Shown in pieces: positions 10,345 through 19,800 of a DNA stretch of 64,000 bases. The notes beneath the pieces were generated by a model. It did not search any database. It was not told where the DNA came from and saw only the letters and a program-made list of their open reading frames with translations. Location: positions 31,383,004-31,447,003 of the forward strand of contig OY829651.1 of assembly GCA_963691815.1 (NCBI GenBank), given 5' to 3'. Position numbers and translations under genes: made by a program. The stretch comes from Echiichthys vipera (Eukaryota > Chordata > Actinopteri > Perciformes > Trachinidae). The stretch's first letter is position 1. Each line of letters starts with the position of its first letter.

Positions 10345-10915
10345 ATTCACCTCAAACAGACTCGAACTGTGAGACAACGTTTTCACAAACCAGTACTACT
10401 AATCAGACTCGAACTGAAAAGAGAGCAGCTGATCAGACTGCTGGCCGGCCCTCGCACAGACACTGTACGTAAAAAAACAGAAAGACTCGAACTTCCTGCA
10501 GAGGAGGGTCCCGCACCCTCGTCTTCTAGGGCCCTAGTGGACGTCAACACACAAACAAATGGACTCGAACCATTTGCGGAAGAGGGGCTGGTAACCCTCG
10601 TCCTCTGGACGTCAACAAACAAACAAATGGACTCGAACCATTTGCGGAAGAGGGACTCTCACCCTCGTCCTCCGGACGTCCTCTAGACGTCAACCACCAA
10701 ACAAATGGACTCGAACCATTTGCGGAAGAGGGACGGCACACTCATCCTCCAGACGTCCTCTAGACGTCAACAAACAAACAAATAGACTTAAACCATTTGC
10801 AAAGAGTGGGTGGCACCCTCGTCCTCTAGACGTCAACAAAAAAAAGCAAATGGACTCGAACCATTTGCGGCTCAGGGACTCTTACCCTGTCCTAGACGTC
10901 ACCAACAAAAATAAA
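10345..10915 (-). repeat. Tandem hairpin array in ERV1 leader (T-arm-like units)
   Basis: Five units start at 10556, 10624, 10702, 10779 and 10847 (spacing 68, 78, 77 and 68 bp). On the provirus strand each of four units has a perfect 7-bp stem CAAATGG/CCATTTG around the 7-base loop TTCGAGT; the unit at 10779 is degenerate. Three further ACTCGAA words (plus strand) occur at 10360, 10408 and 10485 with shorter stems. Unit bodies also share 'GCGGAAGAGGG' and 'CCTCGTCCTC...GACGTCAAC'. The array lies about 240-760 bases downstream of the primer-binding site. The 7-base loop with GG/CC at the stem top equals the T-arm/B-box pattern of tRNA genes. Confidence 0.85.
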
Positions 10916-11106
10916 CTCACCGGAGATTATTGAAGAGATCCTCCACCGAGTTCAGTAGGCACCAGCAGTGAGAGGACACTCCTGCTGTTGGACGTTAGGC
11001 CCCCACTTCTCAGCTGAATTTGTGGCGAGGTTGAGGAAGGAGCTTCACTCCACTGTGCACAGGTTTCACCGTCAGTCCTGTCCAGCCTGTGCCTCTCACT
11101 CCGGGT

Positions 11107-11124
11107 GCCCACCCAGGGACGCCA
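11107..11124 (-). promoter_or_regulatory. ERV1 primer-binding site for tRNA-Asn
   Basis: Plus-strand GCCCACCCAGGGACGCCA equals the last 15 bases of vertebrate tRNA-Asn(GUU), as I recall them, plus CCA. The minus strand is therefore an 18-base site complementary to the tRNA 3' end, starting TGG three bases inside the 5' LTR. It fixes both provirus orientation and the LTR inner edge. Confidence 0.88.
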
Positions 11125-11127
11125 AAT

Positions 11128-11571
11128 TGTCGTGGAAATGGATTCTTCAATAAAGATCAACAAACAGGATCTGCTTTTTCTCCGTGGTTTATTTTGCCAA
11201 AGCATTTTCCTCTGCAGACAAAAATACGTTCATCCCCACATCCTCACAAGTTAGAGTCTAGCAGGGAATGACGATTTGCCAAATCTCGCACAGTCCTTTA
11301 GTTAGAGGGACAGGACCCGAATAGCCTTGGTTGGGTGACGTCTTTAGACCAAACAAAAACATGCCTTAGACATTACAATTCTGAACATTCTGAACCTCTC
11401 TCATCACAAGGTCTCTAACACAGGGTACAGATGCACAAATGTGCCAATATATCATCATGAGTCAGTTATTTGCATTATCCATTAAGAATGTGAGACAGAG
11501 GAGACACTGAACTGTGTCTGACCTGACAAAACTATGATTATGAATTACAAATATCCAAAATTCCCACAACA
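11128..11571 (-). repeat. ERV1 5' LTR (444 bp)
   Basis: It appears identical to 1888-2331 over its full length. Its outer edge abuts the target duplication ATGA (11572-11575) and then the continuation of the hAT transposase. In provirus orientation it would carry the promoter, but no obvious TATA box was seen at a standard position. Confidence 0.95.
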
Positions 11572-11575
11572 ATGA

Positions 11576-12852
11576 TATGGGGCTGCCTTGGGGAAAACTC
11601 GTGGGATTGACAACAGACGGAGCACCCGCGATGTGTGGACACAGGAGTGGATTTGTGGCAAGAATACGCGAGAGGATGCGCGACGAAAACGCCGCAGGTG
11701 AGCTGACAGCGTATCACTGCGTAATACACCAGGAGTCGTTATGTGGCAAAGCATTAAAAATGGAACATGTTTTAACCATCATAACGCGTGCAGTTAATTT
11801 CATTAGGGCCAAAGGTTTAAATCGCCGCCAGTTCAAGGCATTTCTGAGCGAGTTAGACAAAGAGTATGGTGACTTGCCCTATCACACAGCTGTGCGATGG
11901 CTAAGCCAGGGAAAAGTGCTGCAAAGATGTTTCGAGCTGCGTGAGGAGATCTGTCTATTCCTGGAAAGCAAAGGGAAAGACAAACAGAGCTCCGAGATGA
12001 AACATTTACGTGTGAAATGGCGTTTCTGTGCGACATCACCAGCCATCTGAATGTGATGAACCTGCAGCTGCAGGGACGGGGGCGTGTCATCTCCGATCTG
12101 TACAGTACAGTGAAGGCCTTTTTAACCAAGCTGATGCTTTGGGAGACGCAGATGCGGAAAGAAAACTTGAGCCACTTTCCCAGCTGCCAGACCATGAAAG
12201 ACAAGCTCTCTACCGATGAGTTCCCGTGTGCACAGTTTGCTGATAAACTCAACATGCTTGCCGCCGACTTCTGACGGCGATTAGCTGATTTTGAAGCTCA
12301 AAAAAGCAGGTTTTTACTGCTCGCTAATCCTTTTGGAGTTGACGTAGAAAGCGCACCACCAAACCTCCAAATGGAGTTGATTGAGCTCCAGTGCAACGAC
12401 ACACTGAGGGAAAAACACGAGAGAGTTGGTGCTGCTGAGATGCACGTTTCATCCCCGACACATTGCCTCAGCTGCGCATCCAAGCTGCTCAGACGCTCTC
12501 CATGTTTGGCAGCACATACCTGTGTGAACAGATGTTCTCTTTGATGAAGCTAAACAAAACATCACACAGGAGCCGTCTTAGTGATAAACACCTTGACTCA
12601 ATCCTGAGGATTTCCTCAGCTCAGAGCCTGACCCCAAACATTGATGAACTTGTACAAAAACACCACCAAGTATCAGACAACAGACAAGTGAGCATCACAG
12701 TTCATCACAGAGCATTCAGTTACATTTTTACAGTTGTTTCTACAAGACGTTTCTTTTTTTTCTTTGAAGGAAGTATTGTTTTGTCTGTGTGCCATAGATT
12801 TTTGAAATTTATTTTATTGTATTTTATTTATTTATATTTATTTTTCAGTTAA
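11576..12852 (+). pseudogene. hAT transposase, C-terminal half
   Basis: This continues the transposase interrupted at 1887; removing ERV1 and one ATGA copy keeps the reading frame. It includes 'LVGLTTDGAPAMCG' (second catalytic acidic region), 'YHCVIHQESLCGKAL' and 'YHTAVRWLSQGKVL', conserved blocks of GTF2IRD2-like hAT transposases. From 12463 the hATC dimerisation domain is visible: 'MFGSTYLCEQMFSLMKLNK'. Frame changes near 12000 and 12460 and a stop at about 12272 show it was already decayed. The expected right terminal repeat (…TTTGACACCC) is not found before 12920, so the right end is deleted. Confidence 0.85.
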
Positions 12853-12919
12853 TGGACTCAGATAAGACTCTTGAGAAAGAATACAACTGATTTTATTTAT
12901 TTTTGTATTTTCTCATTTT

Positions 12920-12980
12920 AATATATACTCTGTGAGGTCCTTCTGATTTGACTAACGTATTGTGTGTAAAATTCCTACAA
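12920..12980 (+). repeat. 61-bp block shared with the end of the ERV-A solo LTR
   Basis: Sequence from AATATATACTCTGTGAGG to ATTCCTACAA matches 26890-26950 with one clear mismatch. As the hAT interrupts an ERV-A LTR at 1209, this is probably the far end of that same LTR, with the hAT right end and LTR middle deleted between. Confidence 0.55.
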
Positions 12981-13113
12981 TATACGTGAAAGGAAATTCA
13001 CTAAGAAACTGAGCAGGATCTGTTTGAGCACTGTAATATAAAGATATGAACACACACACACACACACACAGCAAACACAGTGTCTCAAACGATCTAGTGA
13101 AAGGCTCAAAGAT

Positions 13114-14468
13114 AAAGTAATTCAGTCGGTAAGGAACACATTGCTTATGAAAACTCCCATAGAAATATATAAAACCATATAAACACTGCATGTATGATAT
13201 GTAAAGCACCAGTTAATAAGGGAAAGTTAACATCGCAAATAAATAAATAAATAAACGATTAAAAAAATCTCTATATATAGATCTGTAAAAATCTATCTAT
13301 AACCTATAAATATATATGTAGATCCATAAACTGGATTCTAGAGAATCTTTGAACGGGTTAAACACTCACTGACTCTTTTTCAAGAAGGATATGTTCATGT
13401 GTGTCTGAAATCTGTTTTGACTGAGCGTGGAGTATTGAGATACAGCATGTGTTTTGAGAAACTGCTATCTGCATGTTGAGCAGCTGGCTTTCATGGTTCC
13501 AAGTAGAAAAGTTTATGTGGCTCAGCTGTGATCAGAGGAAAACAGCTAAATGGAATTGTGTAAGTACATACTGTGAATTAAATAAATTAGGTTTTGCGAG
13601 CGTTGTCATTTTTAGGTTTTGGCGCAATTGTAATTCAGAAGTTGGGTGTGGCTATAAAGGCCAATCGCCATTTTGGAACAGTGGCGCAGAAGAAAATCGG
13701 AAATAGTTGTGGTTGTCTCATCAATCGCTATTTTGGAGTTGTGGCGCAGTTGAAATTTAGGAGTTAGGTGTGGCTTGGAGGGCCGCATTTTCAAAACCTG
13801 ATCACCATTTTGAATCAAACGTTGTGCAGTTTAAATTCTTGGTACACGTCATTTTTGCCAGGAGTGGCTTGGAAGACTGCCAGACAGGAGGGGGGTGTAA
13901 CAGATAGCACCAACTGAGAGGACATAGCAGTTAGCTATAGGCCCAAATAGCATAGCTACCTGAGAGGCTAATCAAAGTCTTAGCATTTAAAATTGATTAC
14001 AGCTGTTACCATAGCAAAGCTTAGCATAACTAGCATAGCTAAGGCTAAGCTAATTAGCATTGAGCTAAAAAAATAGCATATTAAATTAAACTTGGGTATA
14101 ACCATAAAATAGCCCAGCATAACTAGCATAGCTAAGGCTAAGCTAATTAGCATTGAGCTAAAAAACTAGCACATTAAATTAGACTTTGGGTGTAGCCATA
14201 GATCAGCTTAGCATAACTAGCATAGCTAAGGTTAAGCTTATTAGCATTGAGTTTAGAAAAAAAATTAAAAAATAGCATGTGAAATTAGACTGTGGGTATT
14301 GCGATAGCCTAGCCTAGCATAACAAATATAGCTAAGGCCAAAATAGCTAGCATAAAAGCTAAAGAATTAACGGTTCAATTGATTTCAAATATCACTAAAG
14401 ACTAGCTTAGCATAACCAAGTTAGGCTAGGCCTAAACTTACCACCAGTAAAACATAGAAATAGCATTC
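13114..14468 (+). repeat. Inverted homologue of the ERV1 leader
   Basis: The reverse complement of this stretch aligns by eye with 8806-10066, with many substitutions and indels. It includes a minisatellite of about 94 bp (units near 14022, 14116 and 14209, with a degraded fourth) built from TAGCATAGCTAAGGCTAAGC-like words. It lies just upstream of the ERV2 gag remnant, in the same orientation relative to gag as in ERV1, so it is probably a retroviral leader. No PBS or hairpin array is seen in front of it. A (CA)n run lies at 13051-13069. Confidence 0.7.
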
Positions 14469-14642
14469 ACTTCTGCAAAAGTGCTGTCAAATATTAGCAT
14501 CGCCATAATAAACAGCAACACAACAATGACTGCATGACCGATTGAGATAATGGGGGCCAAATACCCACAATACATTAAGGAACCAGACAGATAGGAGGCA
14601 GGCCAGTATCCAATTTTAATAAAGGGCACTCGGGGGCATTAT

Positions 14643-15261
14643 GTGCTGTGGCAAACAGTTGACCTTGCAGGTCTTGTCTCAAGACTCCCTGACATTCACG
14701 AAGGAGCCAGCAAATGGATAAGAGCATTTGAAGAAGAAACTGTGGGAAAAATGCTGGTCCTCTGTGACATAAAAGCGATATGGGCAAGATGTTTTGGAGA
14801 GCCTTTTCAAACACAGCCAAAATGGGTGGATATTAGAACCAAGAGCAGATGGAACCGAGTTCAACGCATATCGCACCACACTGTGGATGGAGCTGCGAAG
14901 TGAATACCCCACGAGAGTTGATCCAAAGGCTCTTAAGGGGGAGTTGCTCTCAGAGACTGAGAACCCAGCCACGTACATCACAAGGCAGATGAAAAGGTGG
15001 AAGCAGGAAACTGAGGAGGAGATTGAGAACAGCCCAGTGCTGATGACATTGTTCAGGAACGCCATTGTGGAGGCCATGCCAGCCCCAGTCCGGAGCAAGC
15101 TGGAAGAGGTGGTAGGGCTGACATCAATGTCACACCAACAGTTTCGGGACAATGTGGTACACGCGATAGAAAAACATCGTAAAGACATAAAAAGAGAAGG
15201 GGAAGCTGAAAGAAACTCCAAAGTTTGCCACGCACCTCCCAATATCAGACAGATTTGTTGA
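14643..15261 (+). pseudogene. ERV2 gag (capsid) remnant
   Basis: Two overlapping frames encode a capsid-like protein. The first has 'LPDIHEGASKWIRAFEEETVG', resembling the start of the capsid N-terminal domain in fish and gammaretrovirus-like gag; the second (from about 14800) has 'GELLSETENPATYITRQMKRW' and 'FRNAIVEAMPAPVRSKLEEVVGL', resembling its C-terminal region. A frameshift lies near 14800-14820. No matrix start and no zinc knuckle is present. It is followed by a stop and then noncoding sequence where protease and RT should be. Confidence 0.65.
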
Positions 15262-15288
15262 GACAGTAGGATTCTCGGGACAAAAGAA

Positions 15289-15406
15289 CTAAATTCAAAT
15301 GACGGCTCCAGTGACAATAACCACAGAAAACGAAGAATAACTAATAACTAAATTCAAATGACGGCTCCAGTGAAAATAACACAGAAAACTAAGAAATTAA
15401 AATCCC
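15289..15406 (+). repeat. 59-bp tandem duplication
   Basis: Two adjacent copies of a 59-bp unit (starting near 15291 and 15350) contain AAATTCAAATGACGGCTCCAG. They lie between the gag remnant and the integrase remnant of ERV2, at the place where protease, RT and RNase H are deleted. Confidence 0.75.
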
Positions 15407-15638
15407 AATTCTAGTTGCGAAATAAACACCTGACAATTTGATTGGAAGAGATGCATTGTGTAAAATAAACACGACAATTTTTTGTTAATCAAAAAATATG
15501 CAAAATTCAGTTGAAAACACCCAAATATTTAAAAGTACAACTTTTGATACAAAAGAAGCGGCTGAGGATGAATGAGACATTTGGAGAAGGCCAGGTGCAA
15601 CAATGAGTGAACAAGGGTTATAGAGGTCACAAGACATT

Positions 15639-15792
15639 GTGTTGATGGCCCCAGTGACGTTGTTGTCCATGTTAATATCGGAAGTGCACAGTCTAGATCA
15701 CTGTGCAAGGGGGGAAGTGATGAAGAAAATTCGACAACAAGGTTACTGGTCGCCTTATATGCAAGCAATGGTGAACGAGGTGGGTAGATGCT
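15639..15792 (+). pseudogene. ERV2 integrase N-terminal zinc-domain fragment
   Basis: The frame reads 'HSLDHCARGEVMKKIRQQGYW', resembling the HH part of the HHCC zinc-binding domain that opens retroviral integrases. The CxxC half and the catalytic core with its Asp residues are absent; the frame runs directly into the region preceding the integrase C terminus. An internal deletion has joined the two ends. Confidence 0.6.
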
Positions 15793-16317
15793 TTGCCACT
15801 AGCACTAATGAGCTATCGCTTGCGAACGCATAGAATAACACATTTAACACCGCATGAAATGCTTACAGGTCGACCTATGCCAGCACCGCAGCTAAGAGGT
15901 CCTTTTAAAGGACCACCGCTTGAACAATTGCAAAATGAGCTGAAAGCATATATGAAATATCTAACTATGATCCATAGAACTATCTACACACAGGAAAGAG
16001 CACCAGAGGAGAGCCTGGATCGGAAGGGGGAGTCGCCAGTGAGACCAGGAAACTTGGTGTGGATCAAGGTGTTCCGGAGGAAGTGGCATCAACCGCGTTG
16101 GGAAGGGCAGTACCAGGTGGTCAGGGCCACGCCGACAGCTGCCCAGGTCGAAGGGAGCACCAAGTGGTATCATCTGAACCACTGCACAAAAACGCTAGTC
16201 AAGCATGAAGGGAACCCAACGGCAGCAGCGGGAGATGAGAAATGTGGTAAAACTGACTCTGACATTCCTTTGTGTTCAGAGTATGATGACTGTGGAGAGC
16301 AGAACCGTGGGATGTGA
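15793..16317 (+). pseudogene. ERV2 integrase C-terminal region
   Basis: A 174-residue frame begins within the last core helix ('MSYRLRTHRITHLTPHEMLTGRP') and continues through the gammaretroviral C-terminal SH3-like module: 'PGNLVWIKVFRRKWHQPRWEGQYQVV' is split here for length as 'PGNLVWIKVFRRK' and 'PRWEGQYQVV', then 'TKWYHLNHC'. This module binds DNA and, in gammaretroviruses, chromatin-associated BET proteins. It is well preserved compared with the missing core. The frame ends beside the threonine-rich env segment. Confidence 0.8.
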
Positions 16318-16700
16318 TCGCCGCGCCTGAAGAAGAAGTGACTACACCTGTGAGTACAATTATTACTACAACTAAAAGTATTACAATACCAACTAAGACT
16401 ACTACTACAACTAAAAGTATTACATCACCAACTAAGACTACTACTACGACTAAAAGTATTACAACATCAACTAAGACTACTACTACAACTAAAAGTACTA
16501 CAACACCAGCAAGAACCACGACCACACATAAAAGCATTACAAGCAGTACAACCCAGAGAACCACCACAGTAGAACCAAAACAAGTGACCACGGGGCTAAT
16601 CAAGACCACAAAAGCAGTAGTACAGAGAATGAATAGAACAGACAATGCAACTAAAATTAAAGTAGAGTGGGCTAGAGATATTTGTGGACGTGACGTGTAG
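16314..16700 (+). pseudogene. ERV2 env N-terminal threonine-rich (mucin-like) segment
   Basis: About 80 residues are imperfect repeats of 'TTTTTKSIT(S/T)PTK' type, encoded by ACT/ACA-rich DNA at 16350-16560. Such Thr/Ser-rich stretches are normally heavily O-glycosylated. It ends 'DICGRDV' at a stop that abuts the next env frame, so a frameshift or stop separates it from the surface subunit. It could instead be the linker between integrase and env; the position suits env. Confidence 0.55.
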
Positions 16701-17440
16701 TGGAGACAGCCCCAAAAGAATATAGAGAGATTAAAGATGAGCTGGAGGCCCGAGCCGCACAGAACTATTGGTATAAGAGTGTGTGGGCTACGGCCAAAGA
16801 CCTGACGACAAACGACTGTTTAGTGTGTTCTAAAAGTCCCGGAGCGAGACCTACGGTAATCCCAGACAAATATAACTCTAGAGAGTGTGCAGAGTATCAG
16901 AGACAAGTCTGTAAAAGAGGACAGTTTAATAAGAATAAACATGCACAGATGTTCTTGGATGTAGATAATTATATGGTTCTCAAAGAATACATTCATATTT
17001 TGGGGCTTGGAGACAATAAATATAACGTAAAGTGTGCCGATTTTAAGTCACAGACGGTTGAAGACGACACCCCCCCGACAAATTACAACATAGACCGAGA
17101 GGCTGAGTACGAGTGCTTCACGAGCGGAGTCTTCAGGGATCAAGGTGGTGTTGAAGTAGGAAACACCACCGTCAGGTGTAGCGTTGCATGGGTACTATCC
17201 TGGTTTCCACATGTAAGCAAGACATCAATGACATCACCAGTGTGGTTCGAAAACCCTTCAGAGACTATAGAACAGGATTGCGCTAATGTAACCATGACTT
17301 TGCCCACATTATTTTTTTTCGATGACCAGACCTTTCCCATTGCAGACAGTTATTGGATGTGTGGAGGGGATAGAGTGATGAATGTTTTACCAGCAAGGTG
17401 GGTTGGGTTGTGTACATTAGTAAGGTTAAAGGTGCCGTAA
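16700..17440 (+). pseudogene. ERV2 env surface subunit
   Basis: A 246-residue frame contains several Cys residues, N-glycosylation sequons (for example 'NTT', 'NVT') and ends 'YWMCGGDRVMNVLPARWVGLC', a motif near the C terminus of the surface subunit of gammaretrovirus-type env proteins (CG..., LP..W.G.C). It stops at 17438-17440; further frame changes occur between there and the transmembrane subunit. A furin-type cleavage site is not evident. The protein would mediate receptor binding in an intact virus. Confidence 0.75.
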
Positions 17441-17565
17441 CTGTGATATATTCAGGAGTGGACAAGTTGGTTGCAGGAGGGACCCGAGTCTTATGGAGGA
17501 CAGGGAAGTGTACTTGGATGTGATAGGACAGCCACGAGGAATTCCGTACGAGTTTAAGGCCCGAG

Positions 17566-18114
17566 ATGAGATTAAAGCAGGTCTTGAGTCTATCATACAC
17601 CGTTAACAAGAATGTAGAGTGGATAAATTACGTGTACTTTAACCAACAGAGGCTGCTCAATTACACCTTAGAGGGCTTTGAAGTATTTGGTGCACAGTTA
17701 CATGCGAATTCCGAAATGACGAGACAAAACATGCTGGCGTTAGATTGGCTGCCAGCCAAACAAGGAGGAGTATGCTACATGTTTGGGGAGCAGTGTTGCA
17801 CATACATATCAAACAATACGGCCGCTAATGGAACTTTTTCTAGTGCTATGAACAAATTGAAGGGGCTGCAGGCCGAAATGACAAGAAATGCTGGCAGAGA
17901 TGCACGTGAGTGGAGAGGACTAGACGCAATAGCCGGAGAGTGGGGAGCGTTATGTGTAAAAGCTATTGCGATCATTTTCATAGTGTTAATTATTGTAGCA
18001 TTCCTACACTGTTGCATCATACCCATACTGAAAAGGTGGATCCAGGGAATGTTGTATAAACGGGCAGTGGAAGACACAAGACTACAAATGGCTCAACTGG
18101 AGTTGGTCAACTGA
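17566..18114 (+). pseudogene. ERV2 env transmembrane subunit
   Basis: A 182-residue open frame carries the hallmarks of a class I fusion subunit: a heptad-rich helix, 'QNMLALDWLPAKQGGVC' (immunosuppressive-domain-like), the CX6CC motif 'CYMFGEQCC', a sequon 'NGT', a second helix, then a membrane anchor (about residues 128-150) and a cytoplasmic tail. This is the best preserved part of ERV2. The fusion peptide lies in another frame upstream (a frameshift near 17585), so env as a whole is broken. Confidence 0.85.
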
Positions 18115-19220
18115 ACCACTACCAAGGGCAGATTAACTATGGATTTAACTATGGAATTCTTTGTTTTTCTTTTTTGGAGCAGTAAGGAGGATGGTGAAAT
18201 GGACACAAACTAACTGAGAGAGAGCTCATCAGGAGTGTGCCATGAGACATCCTCTCACGCTGAAATATTGCCCAACTGAATCTTGGTATCGGCGGAGTCG
18301 GCGACTTCAAGGACTGATGATGGGCGATGCCGACACATGCACCCACATATTATTCAATTATTGTTTAAGACTGTAAAAGAATGTTCTTGCATTTCATATG
18401 GGTATGCTATCCAATATTAGAGTGTAAGTCACAGTATAAAGGTTACATCATAATCATACACTAGATAATAGTTACAGGTTTTATGGTAATAAGACAATCA
18501 AGGTAAATCACATATAGTGACTTCAGGAGGGATATGGTATGGTGGATGTAAACACACACACAGATTAGATGGTTATAATCACCAGATCACAGCGGATGAT
18601 CTGCATAGTTGAGAGTCAGGAAAGTCAATCATTATATTCAGTTAGATTAAGATTAATTTTCATTCATTGTTTAGTGTTTTCATCCATTCATTTTTTATTC
18701 TAATCAAAACATGATTTAACAACAACTATATTCAGTTAGGTTAAGATTCATTTTTATTCTAATCAAAACATGATTTAACACAACTGCACAACGCAGGCAA
18801 GCGCTAGTCTAAAGTTGCTCAGGCTTACACTACATTTGATGATTTCAGTTGAAAGTTTTACAGGTAATAACACTATATCATGATTGCAGTTATTATTTAC
18901 ATTGTTACAGGTTATTAACTTAGGTTTGTATAATCTCATTTCCAAATGTTTTATCATTGGTTAATTTGAATCACACGCTAAAAGGTAAATGTGAAGAAAT
19001 CAATGCAGCCGTTGCTCGCGCCCAGCGCAGTCGCCCATTATCTATTTATGTCAAAACAGAGGTCATGGGGACTATGCAGGACTTTTCTCCTCCACAGAAT
19101 GATGAGATGATCAAGAATGATTACATGATGACGAAATGAAGGCCGGAGGTTTTTCACCTGCATGAGCCGCGGATGGCGGCTTTCTAACGATAACACTTTA
19201 ATAAGGGTTAAAACCCTCAC
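18115..19220 (+). other. ERV2 3' noncoding region
   Basis: About 1.1 kb between the env stop and the candidate 3' LTR shows no convincing gene. It contains an imperfect direct duplication (around 18640-18715 and 18725-18785) built on TTCAGTTAG...AATCAAAACATGATTTAACA. Length is unusual for a simple retrovirus; part may be unrelated inserted sequence. Confidence 0.45.
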
Positions 19221-19230
19221 AGGAGGGATA

Positions 19231-19602
19231 TGTGGAAGAAAACATGATTGAGAAAGTGAAAAACAGGCTGAGGTCACTGTGCTGGGGACATAGGTCTGAT
19301 AAGCACTTTCTGTTTAGAAAACAATTTAACTGTATTTGGGCATGATGACGTCTGGACACCAAGTTGGCGCCACTGATTGTAAATGTACTGAGTGTGTATT
19401 GGAAAGACCCGACGGGGCGTCTAAGTGTTGTCAGCCTTGTTATAAGACGGGAAGTTCTGTTAAAGGATATTGGAATTTTGGTATGGTGAATCTCGGAACA
19501 CTGTGATGAGTGTATCAAACCTTGATTCAATAAATTCTCCTTGATTGCTGTGAGACCTCTCTGCTGACTCCTTCTTGTAGACCTTTCTATTTTTATAATA
19601 CA
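19231..19602 (+). repeat. Candidate ERV2 3' LTR
   Basis: A purine run (AGGAGGGATA, 19221-19230) is followed by TGTGGAAGAA, and the segment ends ...ATAATACA, giving TG...CA termini over 372 bp. AATAAA at about 19529 is followed by a CT-rich U5-like stretch with 'CTCTGCTGACTCC', also seen in the ERV-A LTR U5 region. No second copy occurs in the window, so the LTR call rests on these signals alone. Confidence 0.55.
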
Positions 19603-19615
19603 TTGTTCTACCATA

Positions 19616-19800
19616 CCTGGTAGAAGAAAATTTACCCCCTCAGTGGTGTCATGGCAATATGACCTAAACATACAGACTAGAATGTTTTTTGTACCAGGCC
19701 TTAAACAGGTTTAATGATGCTGTGAAAACAACCTGTTTAACATGGGGGTCAATGAGAAACTGCTCTATTATGAAAACCAGGAAGTCGCTGTGTTGGGGGC
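19616..19800 (+). repeat. Dispersed repeat R1, copy 1
   Basis: About 180 bp closely matches 36690-36925 in the same orientation, including GACTAGAATG...CCAGGCCTTAAACAGG and GAGAAACTGCTCTATTATG. It has no coding potential. Its left edge abuts the candidate ERV2 LTR end. Confidence 0.75.

Larger units (their letters stand above)
1888..11571 (-). mobile_element. ERV1: complete-length provirus on the minus strand
   Basis: A 9684-bp endogenous retrovirus is bounded by two 444-bp LTRs and flanked by the 4-bp target duplication ATGA (1884-1887 and 11572-11575). Reading from 11571 downward: 5' LTR, tRNA-Asn primer site, long leader, gag, protease, reverse transcriptase, RNase H, integrase, env, polypurine tract, 3' LTR. 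A 4-bp duplication and an integrase with a GPY-type C terminus fit gammaretrovirus/epsilonretrovirus-like class I elements. Every coding region carries stops, frameshifts or altered catalytic residues, although the LTRs look identical. The stretch 2346-3068 between env and the polypurine tract shows no convincing frame; it includes a second purine-rich run on the minus strand near 2820-2835. Confidence 0.93.

Noticed and set aside
10345..10915. Regularly spaced repeats that could suggest a CRISPR array
   Set aside because: Spacing is 68-78 bp, the 'spacers' are themselves repeated, and the DNA is vertebrate. It is a leader minisatellite of a retrovirus.
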